From NCBI GenBank assembly GCA_965119685.1, contig OZ221971.1:558001-622000 (forward strand): a DNA stretch of 64,000 nucleotides, given 5' to 3'. The position numbers and the translations under genes are program-made. Each line of letters starts with the position of its first letter. The stretch's first letter is position 1. Shown here piece after piece: positions 16,740 through 25,385 of this stretch. Source of the stretch: Merdibacter sp965119685. Lineage in GTDB: Bacteria > Bacillota_I > Bacilli_A > Erysipelotrichales > Erysipelotrichaceae. The notes beneath the pieces were generated by a model. It did no database searches. It saw only the letters and a list, made by a program, of their open reading frames with translations, and was not told where the DNA came from.

Positions 16740-17963
16740 CTAACGGCGACGCCGCTTGGACGAGCAGGGCAGCCCCGCCGCTTCCCGGTATTTGGCGATC
16801 GTTCGCCGGGAAAGAGACACGCCTTCTTTTTTGAGCAGCATGCACAGGGTGCTGTCGCTGTAGGGGTGAGCGGAGTCCTCCTTTGCGATGATGCGCGTTA
16901 ACAGGGTCATGATGTCCTTTGCCCCTAATGCACTGCTGCCGTCATGGCGAAGCAGATAGGCGATGGGGTATTCCTGCTGCAAAAACAGAAATGACTTGTT
17001 GTCGATCGCCCGGGAGATGGTGGAGGGGTGCAGGCGGCAGCCCTCGCTGACCATCTGCAAGGTGCAGTAAGCTAACGGCGCTTGCCCCTCGCTGAAAAAC
17101 CATTCCTTTTGCAGGGAACATAGCGTCTGCAAGATGGAGAGCATGGTGAGGTTGCGCCGTGCGACATGGTCGATCAAAGCGCTCGCTTCCTGCCGCAGGC
17201 GGTTGAGTTCCTCCTGTGTAGCCATCATCTGGGGATCGGGTTTTTGTAATTCCAGCCGGAAATCCTGTTTCATTAACGCAATGTGCAGCTTGCCCTCAAT
17301 GACGCGGATTTCTGCTTCCGCTTGCAGGTAGGATGCGTTCACGGCATAGTTGGCGGCCGGTTTCGGGTTGAGGGTGCGGATGAAACGGATGCCCTCGTCG
17401 ATTTCCTCTTTCGGCAGGCCGGTGGCGGCGTGGATGGCGTCGAGGTCACCGGCGGCGATCTGCGGCAAGTAATCACAGAGAATCTCGCCGGTTTCGCTGG
17501 GCGCTTCTTCGCTTAGCTCGCACTGCACCTGTAAGCATTCCCGCAGACAAAAGCAGAAACAGCCCACAGGCTCCATTCGCCGCAGAGCATAGAGGGCACG
17601 CTCGATGGCGGTTTTCGTATAGCGGCTTTGTTTGATCAGCTGGTTCATGTCAATGGAAAAATAGCCGTTGGAATTGAGACGTGAGAGCAGATAGGCGCAT
17701 AGCTCCTCGCCGGGCGCTTCCTTGCAATAGGGCAGCTGAGAGAAGATGGTCTGTGTCAGATCCTCACGGCGGGTGAGCAGTGAAATCGGGTCATGCGGCT
17801 GTGGGGAGGTAAAGCGCAGAAAGGGGTTGGCGCAGCTGCGCTCCCACAGGTACAGCTTGAGATCCTGCGGCGAGCTTTGGAGAATATGCAGACTGTCCGC
17901 CATGGCAGGATGATACAGCTGCCGATGCGTCAGTGTCTGGGTGATCGCAAGTTTTTGCTTCAT
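16740..17963 (-). CDS. rpoN: RNA polymerase sigma-54 factor
   Basis: A 407-residue sigma-54. The N-terminal glutamine-rich activator region is short (MKQKLAITQTLTHRQ), followed by a core-binding domain with MEPVGCFCFCLRECLQVQ, the promoter-binding HTH (LHPSTISRAIDNKS) and the C-terminal RpoN box SRRTIAKYREAAGLP. A lysine/arginine tail ends the protein. The ATG at 17963 or the GTG at 17969 may be the start; neither has a clear ribosome binding site. It lies upstream of, and on the same strand as, the LevR-type regulator and its PTS, the usual arrangement where sigma-54 mainly serves PTS genes. Confidence 0.93.
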   Translation of the reverse strand: MKQKLAITQTLTHRQLYHPAMADSLHILQSSPQDLKLYLWERSCANPFLRFTSPQPHDPISLLTRREDLTQTIFSQLPYCKEAPGEELCAYLLSRLNSNGYFSIDMNQLIKQSRYTKTAIERALYALRRMEPVGCFCFCLRECLQVQCELSEEAPSETGEILCDYLPQIAAGDLDAIHAATGLPKEEIDEGIRFIRTLNPKPAANYAVNASYLQAEAEIRVIEGKLHIALMKQDFRLELQKPDPQMMATQEELNRLRQEASALIDHVARRNLTMLSILQTLCSLQKEWFFSEGQAPLAYCTLQMVSEGCRLHPSTISRAIDNKSFLFLQQEYPIAYLLRHDGSSALGAKDIMTLLTRIIAKEDSAHPYSDSTLCMLLKKEGVSLSRRTIAKYREAAGLPCSSKRRRR

Positions 17964-18290
17964 ATCCACAATATAGCAAAAAAACCGCTGAATTTCAAAT
18001 GATGAACGTTAAGAGCTAGACAAAGTGACAATGATGGCGGGGGTGTTGAAAAACGGCAGGCGACTGCCTCGTTGATATGGGCTTTGGCGCAAATCATGGG
18101 GGCGGCCACGTCGCTGCGGCAGGCGCTCCTGATGAGATTGCCCATCACCAAGAGAGCGTTACCAAAAACTATTTGTGAGGTGATGATGCTTGTCCCATTG
18201 ACAGCGGGCATGAGAGGGGCACTAACGAATAAAAGTACTCAAAAATGTATCGCAGCTCATAGGGAACAGCCGCATTTTGGACTGTTATGT

Positions 18291-18388
18291 GGATTTTGCC
18301 GCCAAAATGACAGCTACGAATAGAAAAGCTTTGTATCAAACAGCGTCAACATTGTTTTTTCGCATATTACTATTCTTTTCGTTACAGC
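18291..18388. repeat. Dispersed intergenic repeat, copy A
   Basis: Aligns along about 100 bp with 44071-44176. The best matches are GTCAACATTGTT and TATTCTTTTC followed by TACAGCC, with the 5' part (GGATTTTGCCGCCAAAATG versus GGTTTTGCTGCTAAAAATG) also similar. Neither copy encodes a protein. Confidence 0.7.
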
Positions 18389-18414
18389 CGCTTTGACAAA
18401 GAGGTCAAAGCACG

Positions 18415-18475
18415 AATAAAAAAGACAGCCTGTAAGGAAGGTACACGCATGTGCAAAAAAATCCTTTACAGGCTG
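18415..18475 (-). terminator. Terminator of the two-component/PepSY operon
   Basis: CAGCCTGTAAAGGA pairs with TCCTTACAGGCTG on the minus strand, followed by TCTTTTTT. It lies 115 bp after the lipoprotein stop. Confidence 0.8.
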
Positions 18476-18589
18476 TTGATGCAGGGGAGTATGGAAGGAA
18501 ACAGGATCATCATGCAGGGGCTGACGTTTCAGCAAAGAGGACGCTTTCCTGATCGGACAAAGCGTGCCGTTGTTTCCGCGCTTGCTTAT

Positions 18590-19363
18590 TTAATCGCGAT
18601 AGTCCATGCTCCATTTGAGGAAGCTGCCGCTGTCCGCGTCGATCTCAAACTCATACTTGACGTTTTGATAATAGATTTCTCCCTCGTATAAATGCATGCC
18701 GTCATCCCACTCCTCCTCGATGAAGATGTCGCTTTCCTTGGCCCCCTCGACCTTGGCGAGCGCAAGCTGTTTTGCCTGCGCGAGAGTGACGGCGCTGCCC
18801 TCATGTCTGCCATAGCTTTCCTGTTCCAGCTGGTAAATGGTGCCGTCGGGACCGATCTCATATTCATAAGCGATGGTGGATGTATGAAATTCAATCTCAT
18901 AGCGGGGATGGTCGGCGCTGCCGTCATTTTTCGCTTTGGTGAGCGTCGCTTCGGATGCGCTGACGCCCGCGTCCGCAAAGGCGATCGCTTTCGCTTCTTC
19001 TAAAGTGATAACGCCTTGCGGTGATGAAGAGCCTTCCAATGATGAAGAGGGAGGCGTTTGTTCTTCGTTTGTATCTGCATTTCCCTCCTGACGGCTTTGA
19101 TAGGAGGAACGCAGCATCTCTCCGCTCGCTTTGGCGATGATCGTTTCATAGCTGCGCATGTCGGTATGAAAGGTCAAAACGTAGGCATCCTCGCCCTCGA
19201 ATGCGGAAACGGAAATCTCCATGGTCAAGACCTCGCTTTCGCTGATGCCTGCGCCCGCTAAGGCAATTTCCTTTGCCTCCTGTTCGCTGATGCCTCCGGC
19301 GCCGCAGCCATACAGCAGCAGGCAGGCGCTGAGCAGAATTGTTTTGACAAGGTGATGTTTCAT
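18590..19363 (-). CDS. PepSY-domain lipoprotein
   Basis: A 257-residue exported protein with a lipobox (LLLYGC) after a hydrophobic signal, so it should be tethered to the outer face of the membrane. Three PepSY-like repeats follow: ISEQEAKEIALAGAGISESEV, then ITLEEAKAIAFADAGVSASEA (each with a downstream YEIEF / YEFEI strand), then VTLAQAKQLALAKVEGA. A Ser/Glu-rich linker separates the first two. PepSY domains often inhibit proteases or sense the envelope. Its start overlaps the kinase stop (ATGA), so it is coupled to the sensor and may feed it information. Confidence 0.87.
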   Translation of the reverse strand: MKHHLVKTILLSACLLLYGCGAGGISEQEAKEIALAGAGISESEVLTMEISVSAFEGEDAYVLTFHTDMRSYETIIAKASGEMLRSSYQSRQEGNADTNEEQTPPSSSLEGSSSPQGVITLEEAKAIAFADAGVSASEATLTKAKNDGSADHPRYEIEFHTSTIAYEYEIGPDGTIYQLEQESYGRHEGSAVTLAQAKQLALAKVEGAKESDIFIEEEWDDGMHLYEGEIYYQNVKYEFEIDADSGSFLKWSMDYRD

Positions 19364-20760
19364 GTGTCATTCTCCTTTGCTGACGAGCGCGGGAAATGTC
19401 CCTTTGTTTGTGTGAGAATCGGCAACAGGCAGAAGAAGCTCGTCCCTTTCTGCCATTCGCTTTCAACGCGGATGTCACCGTGATGCGCTTTCGTGATCCA
19501 TTGTACCATCGACAGCCCCAGACCGCTGCCCCTGCTGCGGGAAGGGTCCGCCTGATAGAAGCGTTCCCAGATATGGGGCAAATGTTCCTCGCGGATGCCA
19601 ATGCCATCATCGCTGACCTCGATGGAAAGCTGTGCGTCTCTGCGCTTTACCCGCAGCCAAATGTGTCCGTTTTCCCTGCCGCAGCTGACGGCGTTTTGTA
19701 ACAGATTGGCCAACAGGCGGATCATCAGCGTCTGATCGGCACAGACGTCGATGCCCGCTTCGATGTCGGCCTCTAATGTGATGTGTGCCTGAGCGGCCAA
19801 CTCCTCGTATTCCTCAGCGGCGCTTTCGCACAGTTCGCTGAAAGAGAACGTCTCCATCTGTAACTGCTCTCTGCCTTGATCGGCACGTGATAGCTGTAAC
19901 AGCTGAGCGATCATGGCGGAAAGCGAACGTATCCGCTCCAGCATCGCTTCCAGCTGTGCGCGGGTCTGTGCATCGAGCGTTTCTTGGGCCAGCAGGTTCT
20001 CGCACTGCATCATCAGCACGCTGAGCGGGGTGCGCAGCTCGTGGGAGACGTCGCCGGTAAACTGCCGTTCCCGCTTGATCGCCGCTTCGATCTTTTCCAG
20101 CATCTCGTCAAAGGTGGCGGCGAGGGTGTAGATCTCATCACGTCCCTCTCCCAGCTCTACCCGCCGGCTCAGATCATTTTCCTTTTGGATGCTTTGGACG
20201 GTGGCGGTGATGCGGCTGACGGGAGCGAGCGCACGGCGGCTCATCAGATAGCCGAGGATGGCGCTGAGCACGATGAACAGCGGAAATAAAAGAAAGGCGA
20301 GCTGTAGGATGAAGCGGAAGTTTCGCTCGGCGTCCGTGATGGAGATGACGCCCCGCATGCGCAAGGTTTCCCCGTTTTCCGCCAAAAAGGACATATCCAG
20401 CACATAATAGGAGAGCTGCTGGGTGTCGATGCGGCGCACGCTGTCCTCAACAAAAGGCAGATCATAAGTAAAATGATAAGGCAAGCGGCCATAGAGCAGC
20501 TCGCCGCCTGCATCATAGACCGATAGATATACGCCGTCTTCCACCTGCAAGAGATCGGAATCAAACTCCAGCCGTCCCTGCCGATAGCGCACATCGTCAA
20601 AGGAGGAGGAAACCCGTGTCTGTAACAGGCTTTGAGTGTCGCTGAGAATGGCTTGTGCGCCAAGGGAGAAGAGCAGCGCGGCGATGATCGCAAACAGCGC
20701 CGTCATCAGGAGGGTGTATAAGAGCGTCAAACGCGCTTTGATCGACAGCCGCTTTTTCAT
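19360..20760 (-). CDS. Membrane sensor histidine kinase
   Basis: A 466-residue kinase with an N-terminal helix (about 12-34), an extracytoplasmic region of about 120 residues, a second helix (about 155-178) and a HAMP segment. The phosphoacceptor box is FTGDVSHELRTPLSVL, and the ATPase domain has N-box LLANLLQNAVSCG, G1 SDDGIGI, F-box IWERFYQ and G2 GSGLGLSMV. The start overlaps the regulator stop by 4 nt. It should phosphorylate the OmpR-type regulator at 20757-21431. The stimulus is unknown; the co-encoded PepSY lipoprotein suggests an envelope signal. Confidence 0.94.
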   Translation of the reverse strand: MKKRLSIKARLTLLYTLLMTALFAIIAALLFSLGAQAILSDTQSLLQTRVSSSFDDVRYRQGRLEFDSDLLQVEDGVYLSVYDAGGELLYGRLPYHFTYDLPFVEDSVRRIDTQQLSYYVLDMSFLAENGETLRMRGVISITDAERNFRFILQLAFLLFPLFIVLSAILGYLMSRRALAPVSRITATVQSIQKENDLSRRVELGEGRDEIYTLAATFDEMLEKIEAAIKRERQFTGDVSHELRTPLSVLMMQCENLLAQETLDAQTRAQLEAMLERIRSLSAMIAQLLQLSRADQGREQLQMETFSFSELCESAAEEYEELAAQAHITLEADIEAGIDVCADQTLMIRLLANLLQNAVSCGRENGHIWLRVKRRDAQLSIEVSDDGIGIREEHLPHIWERFYQADPSRSRGSGLGLSMVQWITKAHHGDIRVESEWQKGTSFFCLLPILTQTKGHFPRSSAKENDT

Positions 20761-21431
20761 GCGGGCACCTTTAACACGTAGCCATGTCCGCGGATGGTAT
20801 GGATCAGCTTGGTCTCATAGCCCTCGTCGATCTTTTTGCGCAGATGGCGGATGTAAACGTCGATGACATTGGAAGCGCCGGTGAAATCATAGTTCCAGAC
20901 ATGCTGCTCCAGCCGTTCGCGGGTCAAGACGATGCCCGCGTTGCGCGCCATGTAACAAAGCAGCGTATATTCCTTTGAGGAAAGCGAGATCTCGTTTTCT
21001 CTGCGCCAGACCTGATGCGTGTCGAGCAGGATGCGCAGATCATGAATGCGCAGCTCGTTTTGTTTCTGCTGAGCAGGGGTGCGCAGCAAGACGCGCAGCC
21101 GTGCCGAGAGCTCTTCAAAGGCAAAGGGCTTGATGAGGTAGTCGTCCGCCCCGCTGTCTAATCCCCGCACGCGGTCCTCGACACTGTCCTTGGCGGTCAA
21201 TAACAGCACCGGGATGTCGTTTTTGTTTTCCCGCAGCGTTTGCAGTACGGACCATCCGTCAAGCTTGGGCATCATGATGTCTAAGATGAGCGCATCGTAG
21301 TCCGCCATCCGCAGATAGTCGAGCGCCGCTTCGCCATCGTAACACACATCGACGCTGTAATGCTCCTTTTGTAAACGCTGTGCGATCAGCTCGTTGAGCT
21401 CCCGCTCATCCTCTGCGATCAAAATCCGCAT
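20757..21431 (-). CDS. OmpR/PhoB-family response regulator
   Basis: A 224-residue regulator. The receiver domain has the acidic pair in LIAEDERELN, phosphoacceptor Asp in ALILDIMMPKLDGW, and the conserved Lys in DDYLIKPFAFEEL. The C-terminal winged helix is of the Trans_reg_C type (LSSKEYTLLCYMARNAG, then VIDVYIRHLRKKID). Two adjacent ATG codons (21434 and 21431) follow AGGAGG; the second has better spacing. First gene of a three-gene operon with its kinase and the PepSY lipoprotein. Confidence 0.95.
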   Translation of the reverse strand: MRILIAEDERELNELIAQRLQKEHYSVDVCYDGEAALDYLRMADYDALILDIMMPKLDGWSVLQTLRENKNDIPVLLLTAKDSVEDRVRGLDSGADDYLIKPFAFEELSARLRVLLRTPAQQKQNELRIHDLRILLDTHQVWRRENEISLSSKEYTLLCYMARNAGIVLTRERLEQHVWNYDFTGASNVIDVYIRHLRKKIDEGYETKLIHTIRGHGYVLKVPA

Positions 21432-21610
21432 CATCACACCTCCTTGCCTCATGACAAACGGCCTGTGTCTGTCGCCGCTTCCTTGCTATCTATATTTATT
21501 ATAGCGGAAAAGCGGACGCCCCGCCATCCAAAGAACGGCAAAGCGGTTGAAAAGCGTTTGCTTAGCTTCTATAATAGAAACATATCGCAAAAAGGAGAGG
21601 AGGAAGGGAC

Positions 21611-22261
21611 ATGTGGAACATCGATACGCTGATTTATGTCGTTCCCGCTATCTTGATCAGTGTGACGCTGCATGAGCTGGCACACGGCTATGTCTCCTAT
21701 CGGCTGGGCGACCCTACGCCCAAAGAGGACGGGCGGCTGTCGCTGAACCCATTGCGCCATTTGGATTTGTTTGGCACGCTGGCGCTTTTAACGGTGGGGT
21801 TTGGCTGGGCAAAGCCGGTACGGGTGGACGCCGGTTATTATAAAGACCCGAAAAGCGGCATGGTGTGGACGGCGTTTGCCGGCCCGTTGGTCAACTTTTT
21901 TCTTGCATTTCTCTGTATCGTGCTGTATTTGGTGCTGCTGCGTTATGGCGTTTCCATCGAACAGGGACAGTTTTTATGGCGGCTGGTGGACTATCTGGGC
22001 GAGCTGTCTCGCTATACGGCGATATTGTCGCTGGGACAGGCGCTCTTCAACATGATTCCGATTCCGCCCTTGGACGGCTCTAAAATCATTTACGGCCTGT
22101 TGCCGGATTCGCTCTATGAGTGGTGCATGCGCAATGAACAGCTGCTGTCACTGCTGATCTTTCTCCTGCTGTTTAGCGGCGTACTCAACGCCCCGTTATT
22201 GCAGCTGCGCAATACGGTATGGAACGCGCTGATGGACATCGCCATCGCGATCGTCTTTTGA
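21611..22261 (+). CDS. Site-2 protease family (M50) membrane metalloprotease
   Basis: A 216-residue polytopic protein of the short bacterial S2P family. HELAHG (residues 21-26) supplies the zinc-binding HExxH, and NMIPIPPLDGSK supplies the third ligand and the NPDG-type motif. Four to five hydrophobic segments are visible. GGAGAGGAGGAAGGG precedes the ATG. These proteases cleave within membranes, often releasing anti-sigma factors or clearing signal peptides; the substrate is unknown. It stands alone between the divergent two-component operon and glmS. Confidence 0.93.
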   Translation: MWNIDTLIYVVPAILISVTLHELAHGYVSYRLGDPTPKEDGRLSLNPLRHLDLFGTLALLTVGFGWAKPVRVDAGYYKDPKSGMVWTAFAGPLVNFFLAFLCIVLYLVLLRYGVSIEQGQFLWRLVDYLGELSRYTAILSLGQALFNMIPIPPLDGSKIIYGLLPDSLYEWCMRNEQLLSLLIFLLLFSGVLNAPLLQLRNTVWNALMDIAIAIVF

Positions 22262-22454
22262 CGCTTTCACACAGAGAGGGGAGGCCGTTTGTTTTCCTAA
22301 AACAGCATACCCGGCATGAAGAGGCGCTTTCGCTTTTTGAAAAGATATGCGAGGCGCGCTGCATTCCCCTAGCAGTGATTGCCGCTCATATGGCGCTGTT
22401 GAGCAACCCCCGTGTTCTCCCTATCGATCATGAAAGTATCATGGAGATGACAAT

Positions 22455-22521
22455 AAAACACACCTGATACCGCTCTGCTTGGCAAAATGTCCTGTCGCAG
22501 GCAGGGATTCGGGTGTGTTTT
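22455..22521. terminator. Terminator-like inverted repeat after the M50 gene
   Basis: AAAACACACCTGA (22455-22467) pairs with TCGGGTGTGTTTT (22509-22521). It can act on both strands, for the protease gene and for the converging glmS transcript. Confidence 0.55.
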
Positions 22522-22578
22522 CATGAAGGAGGGAATTTGGCGCAAAGCAACCGCAAAGCGCCTCTCCCTTCCTCTATA

Positions 22579-22644
22579 TATTTAATATCGGCCATTTGAT
22601 TGGGAAATAGGATTGATAAGGGTTAGGAGCGCCGATATTAAATA
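22579..22644. repeat. Perfect 14-bp inverted repeat
   Basis: TATTTAATATCGGC (22579-22592) and GCCGATATTAAATA (22631-22644) are exact reverse complements, 38 bp apart. There is no T-run, so a plain terminator is unlikely; it may be an operator, a small insertion or a transcript-stabilising stem at the glmS 3' end. Confidence 0.7.
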
Positions 22645-22733
22645 CCCTTGTAAGTCATCGTCTGCAATCATCAAACGATTCGCCGATAAAACGGCACAGA
22701 GCGTATACCCGCTGTGTGAGCAGAGCGCTAACC

Positions 22734-24548
22734 CTACTCCACGGTAACCGACTTAGCGAGATTGCGCGGCTGATCGATCTCACATCCGCGCAGACAGGCG
22801 GTGTGATAGGCGATCATCTGTAACGGCAGGACCGTCAAAATCGCCTGTACCATGCGATCCAGCGGCGGCAGGGCGATCAGCGTGTCATACAGCTGTGGAT
22901 ATACACGGAAATCCTCACGGCACAACAGAAGCACATGCGCGCCGCGCGCTTTCACTTCACGGATGTTGCTGACGCATTTATCAAAGAGCGCCGCTTCACT
23001 GGCGAGCGCGATGACCGGCGTCCCTTGCTCGATCAATGAGATCGTCCCATGCTTGAGCTCGCCCGCCGCATACGCCTCGCTGTGAATGTAAGAGATCTCC
23101 TTGAGCTTTAGCGAGCCTTCCATACACACGGCGTGATCGAGCCCGCGCCCGATGAAAAACACATGCGCATGATCGGCTAACAGCGCCGCATGCTTCTCCC
23201 AGTCCTCCTGAGCGAGCAGGCGCTCAAACAAGACGGGCAGCGTTTGCAGCTGATTATGGATGCGGTCTGCCCGCGCCTTTGGCATCTTTCCGTGGATGCT
23301 TGCCAAACGCAATGCGAATGCCGCCAGCAGTGCGACCTGCGCCGCATACGCCTTGGTCGTCGCTACGGCGATTTCCACTCCCGCCATCGTATAGGCGACA
23401 TAATCCGCCTCTCTGGCTAATGAACTGCCGACGACGTTGACGATGGCGAGCGTGTCGATACCCTGTGCATTGGCCAACCTTGCCGCCGCCAGCGTATCTG
23501 CCGTCTCTCCGCTTTGCGAGATGAGGATGACGAGGCTGTCCGCCGTAAACAGCGGACGGCGATAACGAAATTCGCTGGCGACCTCCACCTGCGTTTCGAT
23601 GCGCGCCTCAGATTCGATGAGCTCCTTGGCGATCATTCCGGCATGATAGGCGCTTCCGCAGGCGACGATGAAGATGCGCCGATAGCGCTCTAATGCAAAT
23701 GGCCGCTTGCAGTTGGCAAGCACGCCGTCGCTTTCAAAGCTGCGCAGCGTGGCTTGAATCGCCCGGGGCTCCTCATGGATCTCCTTGAGCATGAAATGCG
23801 CATAGCCCTCCTTTTGGATGGCGCGCACGTCCAATGTGCTCGTTTGATAATGCGGTTGATATGTCTGCCCATTCGCATCATAAAGCGAAAGCGATCCTCG
23901 CTTGAGATGCAGGATGTCCCCTTCCGGCAACACAAAGTAGGTTTTGGTGTAAGCGAGCAGTGCCGGGAGGTCGCTGGCGAGGTAAGCCGCGTCCTCTCCT
24001 TTTGCGGCGATGAGCGGGGAATCCTTGCGCATCGCATAGATGCTGTCGGCGTCCTCGTCAAAAATGACCGCAAAGGCGTAAGAGCCCTGCAAGCGCTGTT
24101 GTGCCTTGCGCAGGGCGAGCAGCGGGTCTTTGTCACGCTGATAATAAGCGTCGATGAGGGCGCAGGCTACCTCGCTGTCCGTCTGCGAATGAAAATGATA
24201 GCCTTGTTCGCTCAGCTCGCTTTTGAGCGCGGCATAGTTTTCGATGATACCGTTATGCACGAGGGTAACGCTGCCTTGGTGGTGCGGGTGCGCATTTTGT
24301 GAGGTCGGCGCTCCATGCGTCGCCCAGCGGGTATGCGCGATGCCCTGCGGTGCATCGATCGGCGTTTCTTTCAAACGCTCTTGTAAACGTGCGACCTTTC
24401 CCTCGCATTTGAGAATGGTGACTCCTTCTTTTTTGGAGAATGCCGCGCCGCTGGAGTCATAGCCGCGGTATTCCAGTGTCATCAGCCCATGCAGCAGCAC
24501 CTCTGCCGCGCTGCCCTGCTTGGAGCTGTATCCGACGATTCCACACAT
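22734..24548 (-). CDS. glmS: Glutamine-fructose-6-phosphate aminotransferase (isomerising)
   Basis: A 604-residue enzyme making glucosamine 6-phosphate, the entry step to peptidoglycan amino sugars. The start MCGIVGYSS exposes the N-terminal nucleophile cysteine after removal of Met, and LEYRGYDSSG and TRWATHG belong to the glutaminase domain. Two SIS domains follow (VACGSAYHAG, ISQSGETADT, GRG), ending in the canonical LAKSVTVE. AGGAGG is about 12 nt before the ATG. No glmS ribozyme core was recognised in the 5' leader. Single gene. Confidence 0.97.
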   Translation of the reverse strand: MCGIVGYSSKQGSAAEVLLHGLMTLEYRGYDSSGAAFSKKEGVTILKCEGKVARLQERLKETPIDAPQGIAHTRWATHGAPTSQNAHPHHQGSVTLVHNGIIENYAALKSELSEQGYHFHSQTDSEVACALIDAYYQRDKDPLLALRKAQQRLQGSYAFAVIFDEDADSIYAMRKDSPLIAAKGEDAAYLASDLPALLAYTKTYFVLPEGDILHLKRGSLSLYDANGQTYQPHYQTSTLDVRAIQKEGYAHFMLKEIHEEPRAIQATLRSFESDGVLANCKRPFALERYRRIFIVACGSAYHAGMIAKELIESEARIETQVEVASEFRYRRPLFTADSLVILISQSGETADTLAAARLANAQGIDTLAIVNVVGSSLAREADYVAYTMAGVEIAVATTKAYAAQVALLAAFALRLASIHGKMPKARADRIHNQLQTLPVLFERLLAQEDWEKHAALLADHAHVFFIGRGLDHAVCMEGSLKLKEISYIHSEAYAAGELKHGTISLIEQGTPVIALASEAALFDKCVSNIREVKARGAHVLLLCREDFRVYPQLYDTLIALPPLDRMVQAILTVLPLQMIAYHTACLRGCEIDQPRNLAKSVTVE

Positions 24549-25385
24549 AAAAATGTGATACCTCCTGTCATGGTTGTGGGATTGAATGAAAAGCCATAGA
24601 AAAAGCATGCTTTGCATACGCAAGGCGCTGAGCTTTGGATGAAGTCTGTGATGCGCTGTTTACACCCCTGCGTCTGTGTGCCAAAGGGGCTTGCTATGAT
24701 GGTTTTACAGCGCTTTGCTTTTTCACTGATCGGCTCTCATCACTAAAAATGCGCGCAGGAAAACCATATGCGTATTCCCTGCCGATGATGATACGCGTCA
24801 TGAAAACATCTGTGTGCATAACAAAAAAGTCCGCTGATCTGCCGGATGTCTTTTCAACACAGCGTTGATGATCTTTATTTAGCCGCAAATGCGATCAGTC
24901 ATGATGAAAACATCATGGGTGGCGAACGGTGTTTTGTGCGCAGCATTGCGTTTTGTCATCCGTTCTGACGATTCACCTCATACCGTGACAGTACCCGCCG
25001 AGTCTTTCGATCACTGCCAACCTCGTCAACCGCGTAGGTCCGGGCGCTCATTATCAGCAGTCGCTTTCCTCCTTGCTGACTGATAACTGCTTTATAGTAT
25101 GTCATAAAATGAAAAAAGATACAAGAATTATTTACACTCACAGGCAAATAATGTAAAAAGTTTCAGTACGGAGCAAAGAGAAAACACGAAAAAACGGCGC
25201 TGATCGGCATGAAAGAAGCCTTGCGATTGCTTTGATTGGCGATGTTTCGCAAATGCGATGAAAAAATGTGAAAAGTTGTGAAAAGTGTCTTGAAATTGCC
25301 ATGTAAACATCTTATACTAATAACAACAGTTTCTTTCATACGAGAGTAAGATGGGAATGGTTTAAAGAAAAGGGAGCGATTCAAA
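24549..25385. other. Divergent intergenic region glmS / liv operon
   Basis: About 840 bp without a gene. The last 100 bp hold the livJ promoter. The rest has short A/T-rich repeats (TGAAAACATC at about 24797 and 24903; three copies of TGTGAAAA at 25266-25285) and an imperfect inverted repeat near 25050-25085, none of which I can assign. Confidence 0.5.
25290..25318 (+). promoter_or_regulatory. Sigma-A promoter of the liv operon
   Basis: TTGAAA (25290-25295), a 17-bp spacer and TATACT (25313-25318). Three tandem TGTGAAAA-like copies lie immediately upstream and could bind a regulator. The leader to ATG 25386 is about 60 nt. Confidence 0.8.

Larger units (their letters stand above)
17970..18589. 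other. Gene-free region holding a dispersed repeat and a terminator
   Basis: About 600 bp without an intact gene. 18003-18230 is more GC-rich and open in one minus-strand frame, so it may be a decayed gene that I cannot identify. 18291-18388 is copy A of the dispersed intergenic repeat also found at 44071-44176. 18415-18475 is the terminator of the leftward two-component operon. Confidence 0.5.
22262..22733. other. Gene-free region between the M50 protease and glmS
   Basis: Contains an inverted repeat with T-run at 22455-22521 and a perfect 14-bp inverted repeat at 22579-22644. An open + frame (FLKQHTRHEEALSLFEKI..., ending at 22467) could be a gene remnant but has no start signal, and I do not call it. 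Confidence 0.5.

Noticed and set aside
20757..21431. Start of the response regulator at the upstream GTG/ATG (21452)
   Set aside because: The longer form would include the AGGAGG ribosome binding site itself in the coding sequence.
22219..22467. An 82-codon gene after the M50 protease
   Set aside because: Starts inside the protease gene in another frame with no ribosome binding site and ends in a terminator stem.
24549..24900. glmS ribozyme upstream of glmS
   Set aside because: The conserved core (including a GACGAGG-like stretch and the AGCGCC cleavage region next to each other) was not found in the leader.
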